NCBI GenBank assembly: GCA_023231005.1
Contig: JALNWG010000001.1
Location: 138,309 to 202,308, forward strand
Source: Bacteroidales bacterium
GTDB taxonomy: Bacteria > Bacteroidota > Bacteroidia > Bacteroidales > FEN-979
Reading direction: 5' to 3'
Length of the DNA stretch: 64,000 nucleotides
Shown: positions 24,681 through 33,925 of the stretch, piece by piece
How positions within the stretch are numbered: position 1 is the stretch's first letter
Layout: each line of letters starts with the position of its first letter
Notes under the pieces: generated by a model
Told to the model about the DNA's origin: nothing
Database searches by the model: none
What the model saw: only the letters and a program-made list of their open reading frames with translations
Made by a program: the position numbers and the translations under genes

Positions 24681-26456
24681 TTAGGAAATCATGATGGCTT
24701 CGAATTTGCATTTGGAAAAGCAAAGTCCGCATTTGGTACAAATCTCCTCGTTTATATGATGAGGTTGTTTCCGTTCACCAGAGATGGCTTTGACCGGACA
24801 ATTTTTCATACAAACCATGCAACCAGTACATTTATCTTCCATTATCTGATACGTGAGTAAAGGACGGCATACTTTAGCCGGACATTTTTTATGTTTGATA
24901 TGAGCCTCATATTCATCACGGAAATACCGGATGGTTGTAAGGACAGGGTTCGGTGCGGTTTGCCCTAATCCGCAAAGAGAATTGTTTTTAATCTGAATAG
25001 CCATTTCTTCGAGCTTTTCCAGATCTCCTTCTTTTCCCTGGCCATCGGAAATACGATGCAAAATTTCGAGCATCCTGCGGGTTCCCATACGGCAAAAAGT
25101 ACATTTACCACAGCTTTCCTTGCAGGTAAAATCGAGGAAAAATTTGGCGACATCCACCATACAAGTGGTTTCATCCATTACGACCATTCCGCCGGAGCCC
25201 ATGATGGCTCCGGTTGCATTCACCGAATCGTAGTCTACAATTGTATCGGATAAATATTCAGGGATACAGCCGCCCGAAGGGCCGCCCATCTGAACCGCTT
25301 TAAATTTCTTGTCCTTTTTAATGCCTCCACCCAATTTAAAGATCACATCGCGAATGGTCATTCCCATGGGGACTTCTACCAAACCCGAATGACGAACTTT
25401 CCCTGCCAGGGCAAAGACTTTGGTCCCCTTGCTTTTTTCAGTTCCATACCTGGCATAGGCTTCAGCGCCATTCAATATAATCCATGGTATATTGGCTAAT
25501 GTTTCAACATTATTGATGTTGGTCGGCTTTTTCCATAATCCGGAAACAGCTGGAAAAGGCGGACGTTTCCGTGGCATTCCGCGTTCTCCTTCAATGGAAG
25601 CGATCAGCGCAGTTTCCTCTCCACAAACAAAAGCACCGGCACCCTCTTTGATATATATATCGAAATTGAATCCTTCAAATCCAAAAATGTTCTGTCCCAG
25701 ATAACCCCGCTCCTGAGCCTGACGGATTGCAATATTGAGACGTTTGATGGCTAAGGGATATTCTGCCCGGCAATAGATCACTCCATGGGTGGCTTCAATG
25801 GCGTATGCAGCAATGATCATTCCCTCTAAAACCGAATGTGGATCACCCTCCAGTACCGAACGGTCCATAAAAGCTCCCGGATCTCCCTCATCCGCATTAC
25901 AGATAACATATTTGTCTGCCGATTTATTGGCATTGGCAAACTTCCACTTCATTCCGGTTGGGAAACCACCGCCACCCCTTCCCCGTAATCCCGATTTCAG
26001 AATGGTATCAATGACCGTTTCACAGCTTATTTTTTCCGACAATATTTTCTTAATCGACTGATAACCATTACGATTTTCATATTCGTCAATCGATTCTGGA
26101 TCCATAAACCCACAATTACGTAAAACGATTTTCACTTGCGAATTCATGAAATTATTCTCCGGAGCTTCAAAAAGATCGGTATATACGATATAATCCCGGA
26201 TTGGGTTGTGCTGAACGACATGCTTCTCAATTACTTCCACTGCACGGTCTGCATCTACTTCCCCATAAAGATACGTGCCGGTATCATCCGTGATCTCTAC
26301 CAGCGGTTCACGATAACACATTCCAACACAACTGGTTTTTTTTAGTTTGAAATCAAGTGCGCTTTCTTCTTGCAAGGTCTTGATTTTCTCATAGGTCTTT
26401 TTCGCTCCTGCAGCAATTCCGCAGCTTCCAAGTCCAACAGTGACGGTAGTGACCAT
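24681..26456 (-). CDS. stnB: StnB/HydB-like NuoF-family bifurcating subunit
   Basis: The 591-residue soluble flavoprotein is predicted to oxidise or reduce NAD(H) and perform flavin-based electron bifurcation. Domains: an N-terminal thioredoxin-like [2Fe-2S] domain (CGIAAG...CVGMC, residues ~12-50); the NuoF FMN/NADH domain with GRGGGGFPTG (~157); an SLBB region; the NuoF 4Fe-4S motif ESCGKCTFC (~449-460); and a C-terminal two-cluster ferredoxin (CTGCMVCMKNC and CTKCGLCFSKC, ~540-590). The extra N- and C-terminal iron-sulphur domains are typical of HydB/HndC/StnB and not of complex I NuoF. It sits between the NuoE-like and StnC-like genes. Confidence 0.9.
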   Translation of the reverse strand: MVTTVTVGLGSCGIAAGAKKTYEKIKTLQEESALDFKLKKTSCVGMCYREPLVEITDDTGTYLYGEVDADRAVEVIEKHVVQHNPIRDYIVYTDLFEAPENNFMNSQVKIVLRNCGFMDPESIDEYENRNGYQSIKKILSEKISCETVIDTILKSGLRGRGGGGFPTGMKWKFANANKSADKYVICNADEGDPGAFMDRSVLEGDPHSVLEGMIIAAYAIEATHGVIYCRAEYPLAIKRLNIAIRQAQERGYLGQNIFGFEGFNFDIYIKEGAGAFVCGEETALIASIEGERGMPRKRPPFPAVSGLWKKPTNINNVETLANIPWIILNGAEAYARYGTEKSKGTKVFALAGKVRHSGLVEVPMGMTIRDVIFKLGGGIKKDKKFKAVQMGGPSGGCIPEYLSDTIVDYDSVNATGAIMGSGGMVVMDETTCMVDVAKFFLDFTCKESCGKCTFCRMGTRRMLEILHRISDGQGKEGDLEKLEEMAIQIKNNSLCGLGQTAPNPVLTTIRYFRDEYEAHIKHKKCPAKVCRPLLTYQIMEDKCTGCMVCMKNCPVKAISGERKQPHHINEEICTKCGLCFSKCKFEAIMIS

Positions 26457-26547
26457 AGTTAATGAATAATTAAAAATGAATTAATAATGAAAATTTAAAT
26501 TTGTTAATGAAATCAGGCAAATGTTCCTTACTTTTTATGGTAATTTG

Positions 26548-27066
26548 TCAATTATTTTCTGCCAACTTGATGTTTTTAACAATCTTGACGGCTTCATTCC
26601 CGGTGAGTTTGCCATAGGTCTGGTTGCTGATCATCATCACCGGGGCAAGGGAACAGCAGCCCAGACAGGCAACGGATTCGAGGGTATAAAAACGGTCTTT
26701 GGTGGTTTCACCATCTTTTACCTTCAGGGTCTCTTCCAAAGCTTCTGTTATTTCCAAAGAATTCTGAACATGGCATGCTGTTCCATGACATACTTTGATA
26801 ACATGCTTCCCAACCGGATGTAAGCGGAATTGGGCATAAAATGTGGCAACCCCATAAATATCACTCAAGGGAATGCCCGTTTCCATGGAGAGTTTTTCAA
26901 AAGCGCTCCGTGAGATATAACCAAACAACTCCTGAGTACCCTGGAGTATTGGGATAAGACTTCCTTTCTTTCCCTTGTGTTTTGCAATGATGGGATCAAG
27001 CAGGCTGAGATCCAGCCCATCATCCAGATTTTCATTCTCCTTAGTATTAATCCGAGCAACGCGCAT
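26548..27066 (-). CDS. stnA: StnA/HydC-like NuoE-family [2Fe-2S] subunit
   Basis: The 172-residue thioredoxin-fold subunit carries the NuoE cluster ligands as CHGTAC (residues ~92-97) and CLGCC (~134-138). An N-terminal helical part has the family motif YGVATFYAQFRL. It pairs with the NuoF-like subunit as the bifurcating core. It starts 15 bases after the 1300-residue paralogue B and is followed after 91 bases by the NuoF-like gene. The lack of nuoA-D or nuoH-N nearby argues against complex I. Confidence 0.92.
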   Translation of the reverse strand: MRVARINTKENENLDDGLDLSLLDPIIAKHKGKKGSLIPILQGTQELFGYISRSAFEKLSMETGIPLSDIYGVATFYAQFRLHPVGKHVIKVCHGTACHVQNSLEITEALEETLKVKDGETTKDRFYTLESVACLGCCSLAPVMMISNQTYGKLTGNEAVKIVKNIKLAENN

Positions 27067-27081
27067 AATAGTTATTTTGAA

Positions 27082-30000
27082 TTATTCTGTTATTAAAATT
27101 TTATCATTTGTCATTCCCTTTTCCATCGTAATTACCGAAATCCGTTTCTTCCCATCCATCCGGATGGTCAGTGGTTTTTCAAATTTTACAATGGTGAAAT
27201 ACTCAGTTTTTCTGAGATTTTGTTGTTTTTTTAATATATCGTACCGGATGAAGCTCCCCGACAATTCAGGTTGAATACAAAAATAGCCCACATTCATGGA
27301 GGTGACATTGTGAAAGAAATGTGATCCTGAAGAGGCATCCAGTGGGAAGCCTTCCAGACTTGTTTCAACAATGACTTTGGCATTGCTGATCTGCGGCCAG
27401 GCTACTGGAATTCCAATCCACCGGTCACGGGTACCCCAACGTCCGGGGCCAATCAGTATATATTTTTTCCCGAGTTGAACCATTTCCGCATTGATTTTAT
27501 CGATCTCCACGGCCATTTCTATCGTTTTGCTTTTATCAAAAGCTTCGGGATCTACGAACACTACTTCATCAATAGTATCGATCAATCCATTGCCCATCTC
27601 CTTTTCCGAATATAATATGATATCCTCCTGGTTGATTTTTTCCATATCTATATTAAAATCGGTAGAATTTCCGATCAACGGTTTGATTTGAAGGAGATAG
27701 AAGGAAGCTTTATATTCTTCATCCTTGTTCAGGTCAATGGCGAATTCTATTTCCACCGGTGAACCCAGCGCCTCTTTTACCACATCCAACACAACCTCAA
27801 TGGTTTTAGCCATTGGGATATAGTTATATTTCAGGATGTCGGCAAAATTCACCACCCGGGGACCTGCATCGCGTAAACCAGCCGATATTCTGTCATTTTC
27901 AATTGAATAAACGGAAGCGCAATGTTTCAGAGTGCCATGCCTTTCTGCATCATAAATATCCAGTTTCCGTAAACCGGCATCTTCCCCATCCAACAAATTA
28001 ACCTCTTTTTTTTGAAGATCCACCGCATAAAAATGAACCTGTGATCCTTTGAACTGATCTTTTGCAGAGTTGATTTCTAAGTTGGGATAGACCGGAGCAA
28101 AACGGAATGCTTTTTCCCCTTCTACCACATACCGTCCCAAACCCAGTGCTACAACAGAAAAACCTTCTTCAGGTTTCATGTGGGCAAAGGGATAATAATT
28201 GTACGATTGAGCTACCCCGCTGATGTGCGGATAAAAAACATCGTCATACTGATTTCCAACAACTTCCTGAATAACCACAGCCATTTTTTCCTGATCGATT
28301 CGATAATTAACCGCTTCAATATATCCTTTTGCAATGGGAGAATAGACCGAAGCATAGACTAATTTGATGGCATCCATCAACTGATCCAACCTGATTTTCG
28401 GATCAGGATGATTATTTGGGATAAGGTAAGTTTCAAAAATTCCGGCAAAGGGCTGGTTCAAAGAATCTTCAAAAAGTCCTGAAGAACGTACAGCCAGGGG
28501 TTTGTTGATTTGTTTGATGATCAGTTTTAACTTACGAATCAAGGTTTCTGTCAATTTTCCTTCTAAAAACCAACGCTTTATTTGGTCGTAGTCTGTTTCA
28601 TAAACGGCTGTTTCCCTTAGTTTGTTCCGGTCTAAAAAATATTCAAATTCATCTGTACCAATGATGGAGGTTTTTGGAGTCCTAATCCTGATATTGGGGA
28701 CATGTTGCGAAAAATCATAATTGTAAATCAGGGTATTGATAAAAGCCAAGCCACGTCCCTTCCCGCCCAATGAACCTTCGGTAAGAGTAAGGATATTCCG
28801 CTCGTCGGTAATGGCCGATTCTTCGAACGGGATGACCTTCCCGGTATTTTGTTCATTGCGAAAATGCTGGATTACATCAATAAGATATTCACGCAAGGCA
28901 GTAGGATTTTTGAAGTCGGTCACCTTTGCTGGGTTCAGAATTTTAGCAACCTGTATCTCCCCGCGTGCCATAAGCCACATCGAAAAATGATTTTTTCGGG
29001 CATGATACAACAACGACTCCTCTGGGATCGTCTTTAACAAATCCTCGAACTCCTTGAGTGAACGGGCAACTGCAATCTGTGTACCCTCTTTGTCGCGGTA
29101 TATAAAACTACCAAATCCCAGATAATGGGTAATAAAACTCTGGAAATCGAGCAACAGGGTCTCGGAGTTTTTGTTGATGAAGGATGCTTTTAATTCATAC
29201 GCAATCAGGGCATTTTTTTCATCTGAAGACTGCAATACAATTGGCAAGTCACGGATTTCTTTCCGGGTTTGTTTTACAAGACTAAAACCAGCCTGTTCAT
29301 TCAGTTTCCCATCTTTTTTAAACTTCACATCGGAGATCAGGCACAGAATAAAGTCTTTATACTTATTGAAAATGTAAATCGCCTCTTCGTAAGTGGATGC
29401 CAACAATATTTTGGGACGTGCTTTCAGGCGAAGGATGCGGTAAAGCTCATCGGTAGTTACATCTTCAATGATGTTCTTGGTTTGCTCTAACACAATATTA
29501 TATAACATTGGGAGATATAGAGAATAGTATTTCGAGGCATCTTCCACAAGTAAAATCACACGGGTCATCCCGATGGTTGTATCGTTCTCTACATTGATCT
29601 TATCTTCCAGATAATTGATCATGGCGAAGAAAATTTTGCTGTCGCCATTCCATACAAAAACCCTGTCAATCCAGGTCAATTGTTCCGGTTCTTCTTCATA
29701 TCTTGCAATATCCGTATTGCTGTTTAGCAATAGAAACACCGGTATATATTGAAATTTATCTTTAACTGTTTTACTGAGTTCAACCGGAAATTTTTTATCC
29801 GTACCAATCATGATAATGATCAGGTCATAGTGTTTTGAATCGAGTTGTTCCATCACTTCCTCGATGGTAGAAACCCCGGTAATTCTTGGCATTGTACTTA
29901 AACTGAGAGAATAAAATTCGCCCAGGACATGTTCCGAAAACCGGCCTTCTTTTTCAATGCTATAAGCATCATACAAGTTGGCGACCAACAATATTTCCTT

Positions 30001-30984
30001 TACTTTGAACGGCATCAGGTCATGATACAGGTCACGGTTGCAATTGTTCCGGTTAAGAAAAGTTTGAAGCAGTTGACGGCTGTACTTCACGGGTTCCGAA
30101 AGTTCCGGGGAGGGCGAGATTCCTTCTTTTTGAACATTTTTTTTCAGGATGGCCTTCCCCTTCAGTGAGTTCAGGTATCCCGTGATCAGATTTGCCAGGT
30201 TGATTATAAGGTGACGTTCCTCTTCCAGAAAGGGGCCTTCAAATAATGCCGGAAAGTTCCTCAGATAGCATATCTCAATAAAGCCTTCCAGATTATCGAT
30301 GGTTTCAAACTGTTGTTTTTGTGACCACTGAGTTTCTCTGAAACCGGTACCCTTCGAGTCAATATTGCCATATTTAATCCGGCAGACGGTATACTCAGGA
30401 TATTGCCATGCCTTTGGCAGAATCATGCACAGTTGGTGTAACGCTTCTTCCGGTGGCTTTCCGGAATGGAGAATAGCAGTGGTTTGATTTATTGCTGCAA
30501 GTTCTTTCAATCGTTCGCCGGTGATATATCTTCCCTCACGCCCTTTCACCCCATTGACAAATCCCTCGATCAAACTGGTTAAACTAACCAGCAGGTTACG
30601 TTCCTCAAGCAAAAAAGGGCCCTCATCACTGAGCGGAAATTCTTTTAAATAAAATATTTCTATCGATCCGACAAGCGTATCAATGGTTTCGAATTTCTGC
30701 TCCTGTCTCCATTGTGTTTCCAGAAAACCGGGACTGGTGAACTCCATTTCATCAAATCGGATGCGAGCCACGGCGCTGTCGGCAAATTGCCAAGCCCGGG
30801 GTAATATCTGACAAATATCAAATAGCGCCTCCGGAATAGACTTACCTACTTTTAAAATAGAAATAGTGTCGTTGATGGCTGCTAACTCCTTTAACCGTTC
30901 GCGATTTTCGTAAACCAGTTTTTCCAGATTATTTGAATCTGCGGGATGGGGTCCTGAAGTGGTTTTATCATTAACAGTTGACAT
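27082..30984 (-). CDS. Sensor-repeat/receiver/ATP-grasp fusion, PEP synthase-like (paralogue B)
   Basis: A 1300-residue cytoplasmic paralogue of protein A with an added N-terminal half. Residues ~27-140 and ~157-275 are a tandem repeat of a GAF-like sensory unit (each with ERLKELAAIN, a CQ/CM-ILP-AWQ segment and ETQWxQ). Next are a degenerate receiver (~325-455) and a second receiver with LLVEDAS (~476), SDV Asp (~549) and INKNS Lys (~606). The ATP-grasp part has GGKGRGLAF (~741), LAVRSSGLFEDS (~831), EIEFAIDL and LLQIKPL, and the C-terminal block has GPGRWGTRDRWIGIPVAW (~1181). Phosphohistidine and PEP-barrel domains are missing. I chose the ATG at 30984 over 31005 because the -7 element at 31008-31015 would put the transcription start near 31001. 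It is the first gene of the operon. Confidence 0.8.
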   Translation of the reverse strand: MSTVNDKTTSGPHPADSNNLEKLVYENRERLKELAAINDTISILKVGKSIPEALFDICQILPRAWQFADSAVARIRFDEMEFTSPGFLETQWRQEQKFETIDTLVGSIEIFYLKEFPLSDEGPFLLEERNLLVSLTSLIEGFVNGVKGREGRYITGERLKELAAINQTTAILHSGKPPEEALHQLCMILPKAWQYPEYTVCRIKYGNIDSKGTGFRETQWSQKQQFETIDNLEGFIEICYLRNFPALFEGPFLEEERHLIINLANLITGYLNSLKGKAILKKNVQKEGISPSPELSEPVKYSRQLLQTFLNRNNCNRDLYHDLMPFKVKEILLVANLYDAYSIEKEGRFSEHVLGEFYSLSLSTMPRITGVSTIEEVMEQLDSKHYDLIIIMIGTDKKFPVELSKTVKDKFQYIPVFLLLNSNTDIARYEEEPEQLTWIDRVFVWNGDSKIFFAMINYLEDKINVENDTTIGMTRVILLVEDASKYYSLYLPMLYNIVLEQTKNIIEDVTTDELYRILRLKARPKILLASTYEEAIYIFNKYKDFILCLISDVKFKKDGKLNEQAGFSLVKQTRKEIRDLPIVLQSSDEKNALIAYELKASFINKNSETLLLDFQSFITHYLGFGSFIYRDKEGTQIAVARSLKEFEDLLKTIPEESLLYHARKNHFSMWLMARGEIQVAKILNPAKVTDFKNPTALREYLIDVIQHFRNEQNTGKVIPFEESAITDERNILTLTEGSLGGKGRGLAFINTLIYNYDFSQHVPNIRIRTPKTSIIGTDEFEYFLDRNKLRETAVYETDYDQIKRWFLEGKLTETLIRKLKLIIKQINKPLAVRSSGLFEDSLNQPFAGIFETYLIPNNHPDPKIRLDQLMDAIKLVYASVYSPIAKGYIEAVNYRIDQEKMAVVIQEVVGNQYDDVFYPHISGVAQSYNYYPFAHMKPEEGFSVVALGLGRYVVEGEKAFRFAPVYPNLEINSAKDQFKGSQVHFYAVDLQKKEVNLLDGEDAGLRKLDIYDAERHGTLKHCASVYSIENDRISAGLRDAGPRVVNFADILKYNYIPMAKTIEVVLDVVKEALGSPVEIEFAIDLNKDEEYKASFYLLQIKPLIGNSTDFNIDMEKINQEDIILYSEKEMGNGLIDTIDEVVFVDPEAFDKSKTIEMAVEIDKINAEMVQLGKKYILIGPGRWGTRDRWIGIPVAWPQISNAKVIVETSLEGFPLDASSGSHFFHNVTSMNVGYFCIQPELSGSFIRYDILKKQQNLRKTEYFTIVKFEKPLTIRMDGKKRISVITMEKGMTNDKILITE

Positions 30985-31007
30985 GGGTTTTAAGGGGATG
31001 GTCACTT

Positions 31008-31015
31008 CAAAATTA
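31008..31015 (-). promoter_or_regulatory. -7 element TAATTTTG for the five-gene Stn operon
   Basis: Read on the minus strand the sequence is TAATTTTG (TAnnTTTG). It lies 24 bases upstream of the ATG at 30984 and is the only good promoter match I see ahead of the operon. Confidence 0.45.
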
Positions 31016-31260
31016 GAATAATTATTTCATCAATTTGTAAATTAGTTTAGACATTATATCAAAGTTTCGGAATTTACGTATCGATGGCTAAGTAATGCAC
31101 TTAATTTGCATAAGTAATTTTCTTATCTTATTGATATTAAATAATTTATCTTGAAAATATTTTCATTTTTTTTATTCATCGAAACTAATTTTATTTAATA
31201 TTGTCGGCAAAAGAATAAATGAATTTTTAGCCTACTTAGTTTTAATTTAAACTTTCAAAT

Positions 31261-32619
31261 ATGAACAACGAAACGAAAAAAAAACTTCTCGACGAATTCA
31301 TGGCAAAAGTCATCGCGAAGAATCCAGGTGAAAAAGAGTTTCACCAGGCAGTAATGGAAGTAGCAGAATCCTTGATTCCTTTCATTGAAGAAAATCCCAA
31401 GTACAAACAGGCCAAGATTCTGGAACGTATGGCAGAAGCCGAACGTACCATTATTTTCCGTATCCCTTGGCTGGATGATAAGGGTGAAATCCGGATCAAC
31501 CGTGGTTTCCGTATCGAAATGAACAGTGCCATCGGCCCTTACAAAGGGGGTATGCGTTTCCATCCTACGGTTAACCTTGGCATCCTGAAATTTCTTGCAT
31601 TCGAGCAAGTACTTAAAAACAGTCTGACTACATTGCCCATGGGTGGTGGCAAGGGTGGTAGTGATTTTGACCCAAAAGGAAAGAGTGACAATGAAGTCAT
31701 GCGTTTCTGCCAGAGCCTCATGACCGAATTGCAACGTCACATCGGTCCCGACACCGACGTTCCTGCTGGTGATATAGGTGTAGGTGGCCGCGAAATCGGT
31801 TTCATGTTCGGCCAGTACAAACGCCTTCGGAATGAATTCACCGGCGTTCTTACAGGAAAAGGTCTCGAATGGGGTGGTTCATTAATCCGTCCTGAAGCTA
31901 CTGGTTATGGAGCCGTTTATTTTTGCGAAGAGATGCTGAAGACCCGTGGTTTGGATTTCAAAGGAAAAATCGTCGCCATATCCGGTTCAGGCAACGTAGC
32001 TCAGTATGCAACCGAAAAAGCAACCCACCTGGGCGGTAAAGTGGTAACCCTTTCCGATAGTGAAGGTTACATTCATGATCCCAAGGGTATCGATGCAGAT
32101 AAATTGGCTTTCATTATGCACCTGAAGAATGTGAAGCGCGGACGTATCAAAGAATATTGTGAAAAATATCCTCAGGCTACTTTCGTACTTGGCAAACGTC
32201 CATGGGAAATCAAGTGCGATATTGCATTACCCTGCGCAACCCAGAATGAAATCGACGGAAATGATGCAAAGAACCTTATTAACAATGGTTGTTTCTGCGT
32301 TTCCGAAGGCGCCAATATGCCTTCCACTCCGGATGCCATCAACCTCTATATCGAAAAGAAAATCCTGTATGGCCCGGGTAAAGCTGCCAATGCAGGTGGC
32401 GTTGCCACTTCAGGACTTGAAATGTCGCAGAATTCCATGAGACTATCCTGGTCCAGCGAAGAAGTTGAACAGCGGTTACATACCATCATGGTCAACATCC
32501 ATAAGAATTGTGTCAAATGGGGTACCGAACCTGATGGATTTATCAACTATGTTAAAGGAGCTAACATTGGCGGCTTTGTAAAAGTTGCTGATGCCATGTT
32601 GGCTCAGGGACTTGTATAA
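31261..32619 (+). CDS. gdhA: NADP-specific glutamate dehydrogenase
   Basis: GdhA reductively aminates 2-oxoglutarate to glutamate. The 452-residue length fits the hexameric small type. Visible motifs are YKGGMRFHP, the catalytic PMGGGKGGSDFDPKG (Lys ~126), and a Rossmann segment AISGSGNVAQYA with a Ser-containing LSDSEG loop expected for NADP preference. It is divergent from the Stn operon across a ~255-base AT-rich gap. A weak TAGTTTTA resembles a -7 element ~30 bases upstream. A GC-rich hairpin follows the stop. Proximity to a predicted NADP(H)-handling complex is suggestive, but co-function is inferred. Confidence 0.95.
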   Translation: MNNETKKKLLDEFMAKVIAKNPGEKEFHQAVMEVAESLIPFIEENPKYKQAKILERMAEAERTIIFRIPWLDDKGEIRINRGFRIEMNSAIGPYKGGMRFHPTVNLGILKFLAFEQVLKNSLTTLPMGGGKGGSDFDPKGKSDNEVMRFCQSLMTELQRHIGPDTDVPAGDIGVGGREIGFMFGQYKRLRNEFTGVLTGKGLEWGGSLIRPEATGYGAVYFCEEMLKTRGLDFKGKIVAISGSGNVAQYATEKATHLGGKVVTLSDSEGYIHDPKGIDADKLAFIMHLKNVKRGRIKEYCEKYPQATFVLGKRPWEIKCDIALPCATQNEIDGNDAKNLINNGCFCVSEGANMPSTPDAINLYIEKKILYGPGKAANAGGVATSGLEMSQNSMRLSWSSEEVEQRLHTIMVNIHKNCVKWGTEPDGFINYVKGANIGGFVKVADAMLAQGLV

Positions 32620-32640
32620 GACTAACCTACCCATGTTAAT

Positions 32641-33897
32641 TCAGGCGGGGATCCGGGAAACTGGGTCCCCGTTTCTTTTGGTCGTAAAAAGAAGGGTATT
32701 GAAAAAAGCATAAAATACAACGCCGGCTTGAATTTCAAGCATGGATTCCAATACAAGGTTCAAGGCAAAAATCAATAAAAAAATAAAGTATAAAAAATCG
32801 CGATCCCTTGCGGCACGAACTGCAGGAAACAGTATCATCCCGGCCAATACAATAAACCCAATCACTCCCAGCGTTATAAAAGTCTGTAAATATTGATTGT
32901 GTGTGTTTAGTTTTTTTTGAAAAGCCGCCAGATTGTTTTTTTCTTTGTAACCAGCCAAAAGTTCATCTTTTACATCTCCGGTTCCAACCCCAAAGAAAAA
33001 ATTACTTCGGATGATATCACCAGCAACCGACCAAATTGCCAGCCGTTCTGCTGTGCTTTCGGTATTCACTACCCCGGCTTCCGGATGATCGGTAAATGCT
33101 GTTGCAGCACGGTTAAATCGTGTTACATTGATTGGAACAAGCCAATATCCCAACACAAAAACGAATAGCGCAAATCCTCCAATAAAAACAGTCCAACCAA
33201 TATTTTTCAATTCCCATCCAATAAATATTGCCGAGAGAATGAAAAGCAGAAGCAAAATAAATAACCCAGCTTTAGATGCCAATAAAAAAATCAGGGCGAT
33301 AAAAAACAAGACCAACAAAGCATAAAACCCAATCAATAACCGGTTCATTTTCTTTTTCGTGTACCCGATATAGATTACACAGGCAATGGCGAAATTGTAA
33401 TACATTGAAAGGTAGGTGGAGTGAAAGTACCAGGAGAGGTTTCCATAATAAAATGATCCCTGAACCTGATAAAAAGAGGCATTAAACCATGCATGAAAAA
33501 GCAGTATTACACCCCCTGTAAAACATCCGGCCGTATAAAAATTCAAAATCCAACGTAAACGGTTTCCCGGAAAAACAGGAAACTGGGCAGTTGAAAAAAT
33601 CAATGGAAAGAGTAACAAAGACAGCTTAACCTCCAAATCGAATTTTCCATATTCAAAATTAGAGGTATAGGTCAATCCAATCAAATAAACCAAATAGATA
33701 AGGCCGAATCCCATCACCCTAAGCCGTTGTTTTTCTTTGAATATCCGCCTGAAAGCCGAATATGAACGCGGATCTGATAGCCAGTTGAGCATCATCAGCG
33801 CAATGACAGGAGGAACCAGTTTCCCCCAAACCGGAAGCAGAAAGGCCAAGCCCATACTACATCCCCAAAATATCTGATCATGGATCCGGTATCGCAT
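32641..33897 (-). CDS. O-antigen ligase / polymerase family protein
   Basis: The ~418-residue inner-membrane protein has about twelve hydrophobic helices and a periplasmic loop in the C-terminal half containing GVGTGDVKDELLAGYKEKN and NTHNQYLQTFITLG. This is the Wzy_C/WaaL signature, where the His of the HNQYL motif is conserved. These enzymes join or polymerise lipid-linked glycans at the periplasmic face. I start at the ATG at 33897; a TTG at 33909 adds four residues. It follows the flippase gene by 28 bases and is the last gene of a gldF-gldG-DUF4340-flippase-ligase run. A bidirectional hairpin lies in its last codons. Confidence 0.85.
   Translation of the reverse strand: MRYRIHDQIFWGCSMGLAFLLPVWGKLVPPVIALMMLNWLSDPRSYSAFRRIFKEKQRLRVMGFGLIYLVYLIGLTYTSNFEYGKFDLEVKLSLLLFPLIFSTAQFPVFPGNRLRWILNFYTAGCFTGGVILLFHAWFNASFYQVQGSFYYGNLSWYFHSTYLSMYYNFAIACVIYIGYTKKKMNRLLIGFYALLVLFFIALIFLLASKAGLFILLLLFILSAIFIGWELKNIGWTVFIGGFALFVFVLGYWLVPINVTRFNRAATAFTDHPEAGVVNTESTAERLAIWSVAGDIIRSNFFFGVGTGDVKDELLAGYKEKNNLAAFQKKLNTHNQYLQTFITLGVIGFIVLAGMILFPAVRAARDRDFLYFIFLLIFALNLVLESMLEIQAGVVFYAFFNTLLFTTKRNGDPVSRIPA
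32646..32680 (+). terminator. Rho-independent terminator of gdhA inside the 3' end of the ligase gene
   Basis: CGGGGATCC, an 8-base loop, then GGGTCCCCG forms a 9-bp stem with one G-U wobble, followed by TTTCTTTT. It starts 26 bases after the gdhA stop and lies inside the last codons of the convergent O-antigen ligase gene, so that coding sequence is constrained to fold as a terminator. Confidence 0.65.
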
Positions 33898-33925
33898 TCC
33901 TTTCAGCAATTATGAAAATCCAAAG

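Noticed and set aside
20938..27066. Reading the three redox genes as complex I, [FeFe] hydrogenase or formate dehydrogenase
   Set aside because: No other nuo genes, no H-cluster motifs (TSCSPGW, MPCTAKK-type), and no catalytic Cys/SeCys. The GltD-like module fits Stn better.
31005..31261. Possible RNA gene or riboswitch in the AT-rich gap before gdhA
   Set aside because: Several short AT runs, but no conserved structure or GC-rich stem that I could support.
31255..31740. A 161-codon minus-strand frame inside gdhA
   Set aside because: It is antisense to a strong coding gene, has no family likeness, and is explained as a shadow frame.
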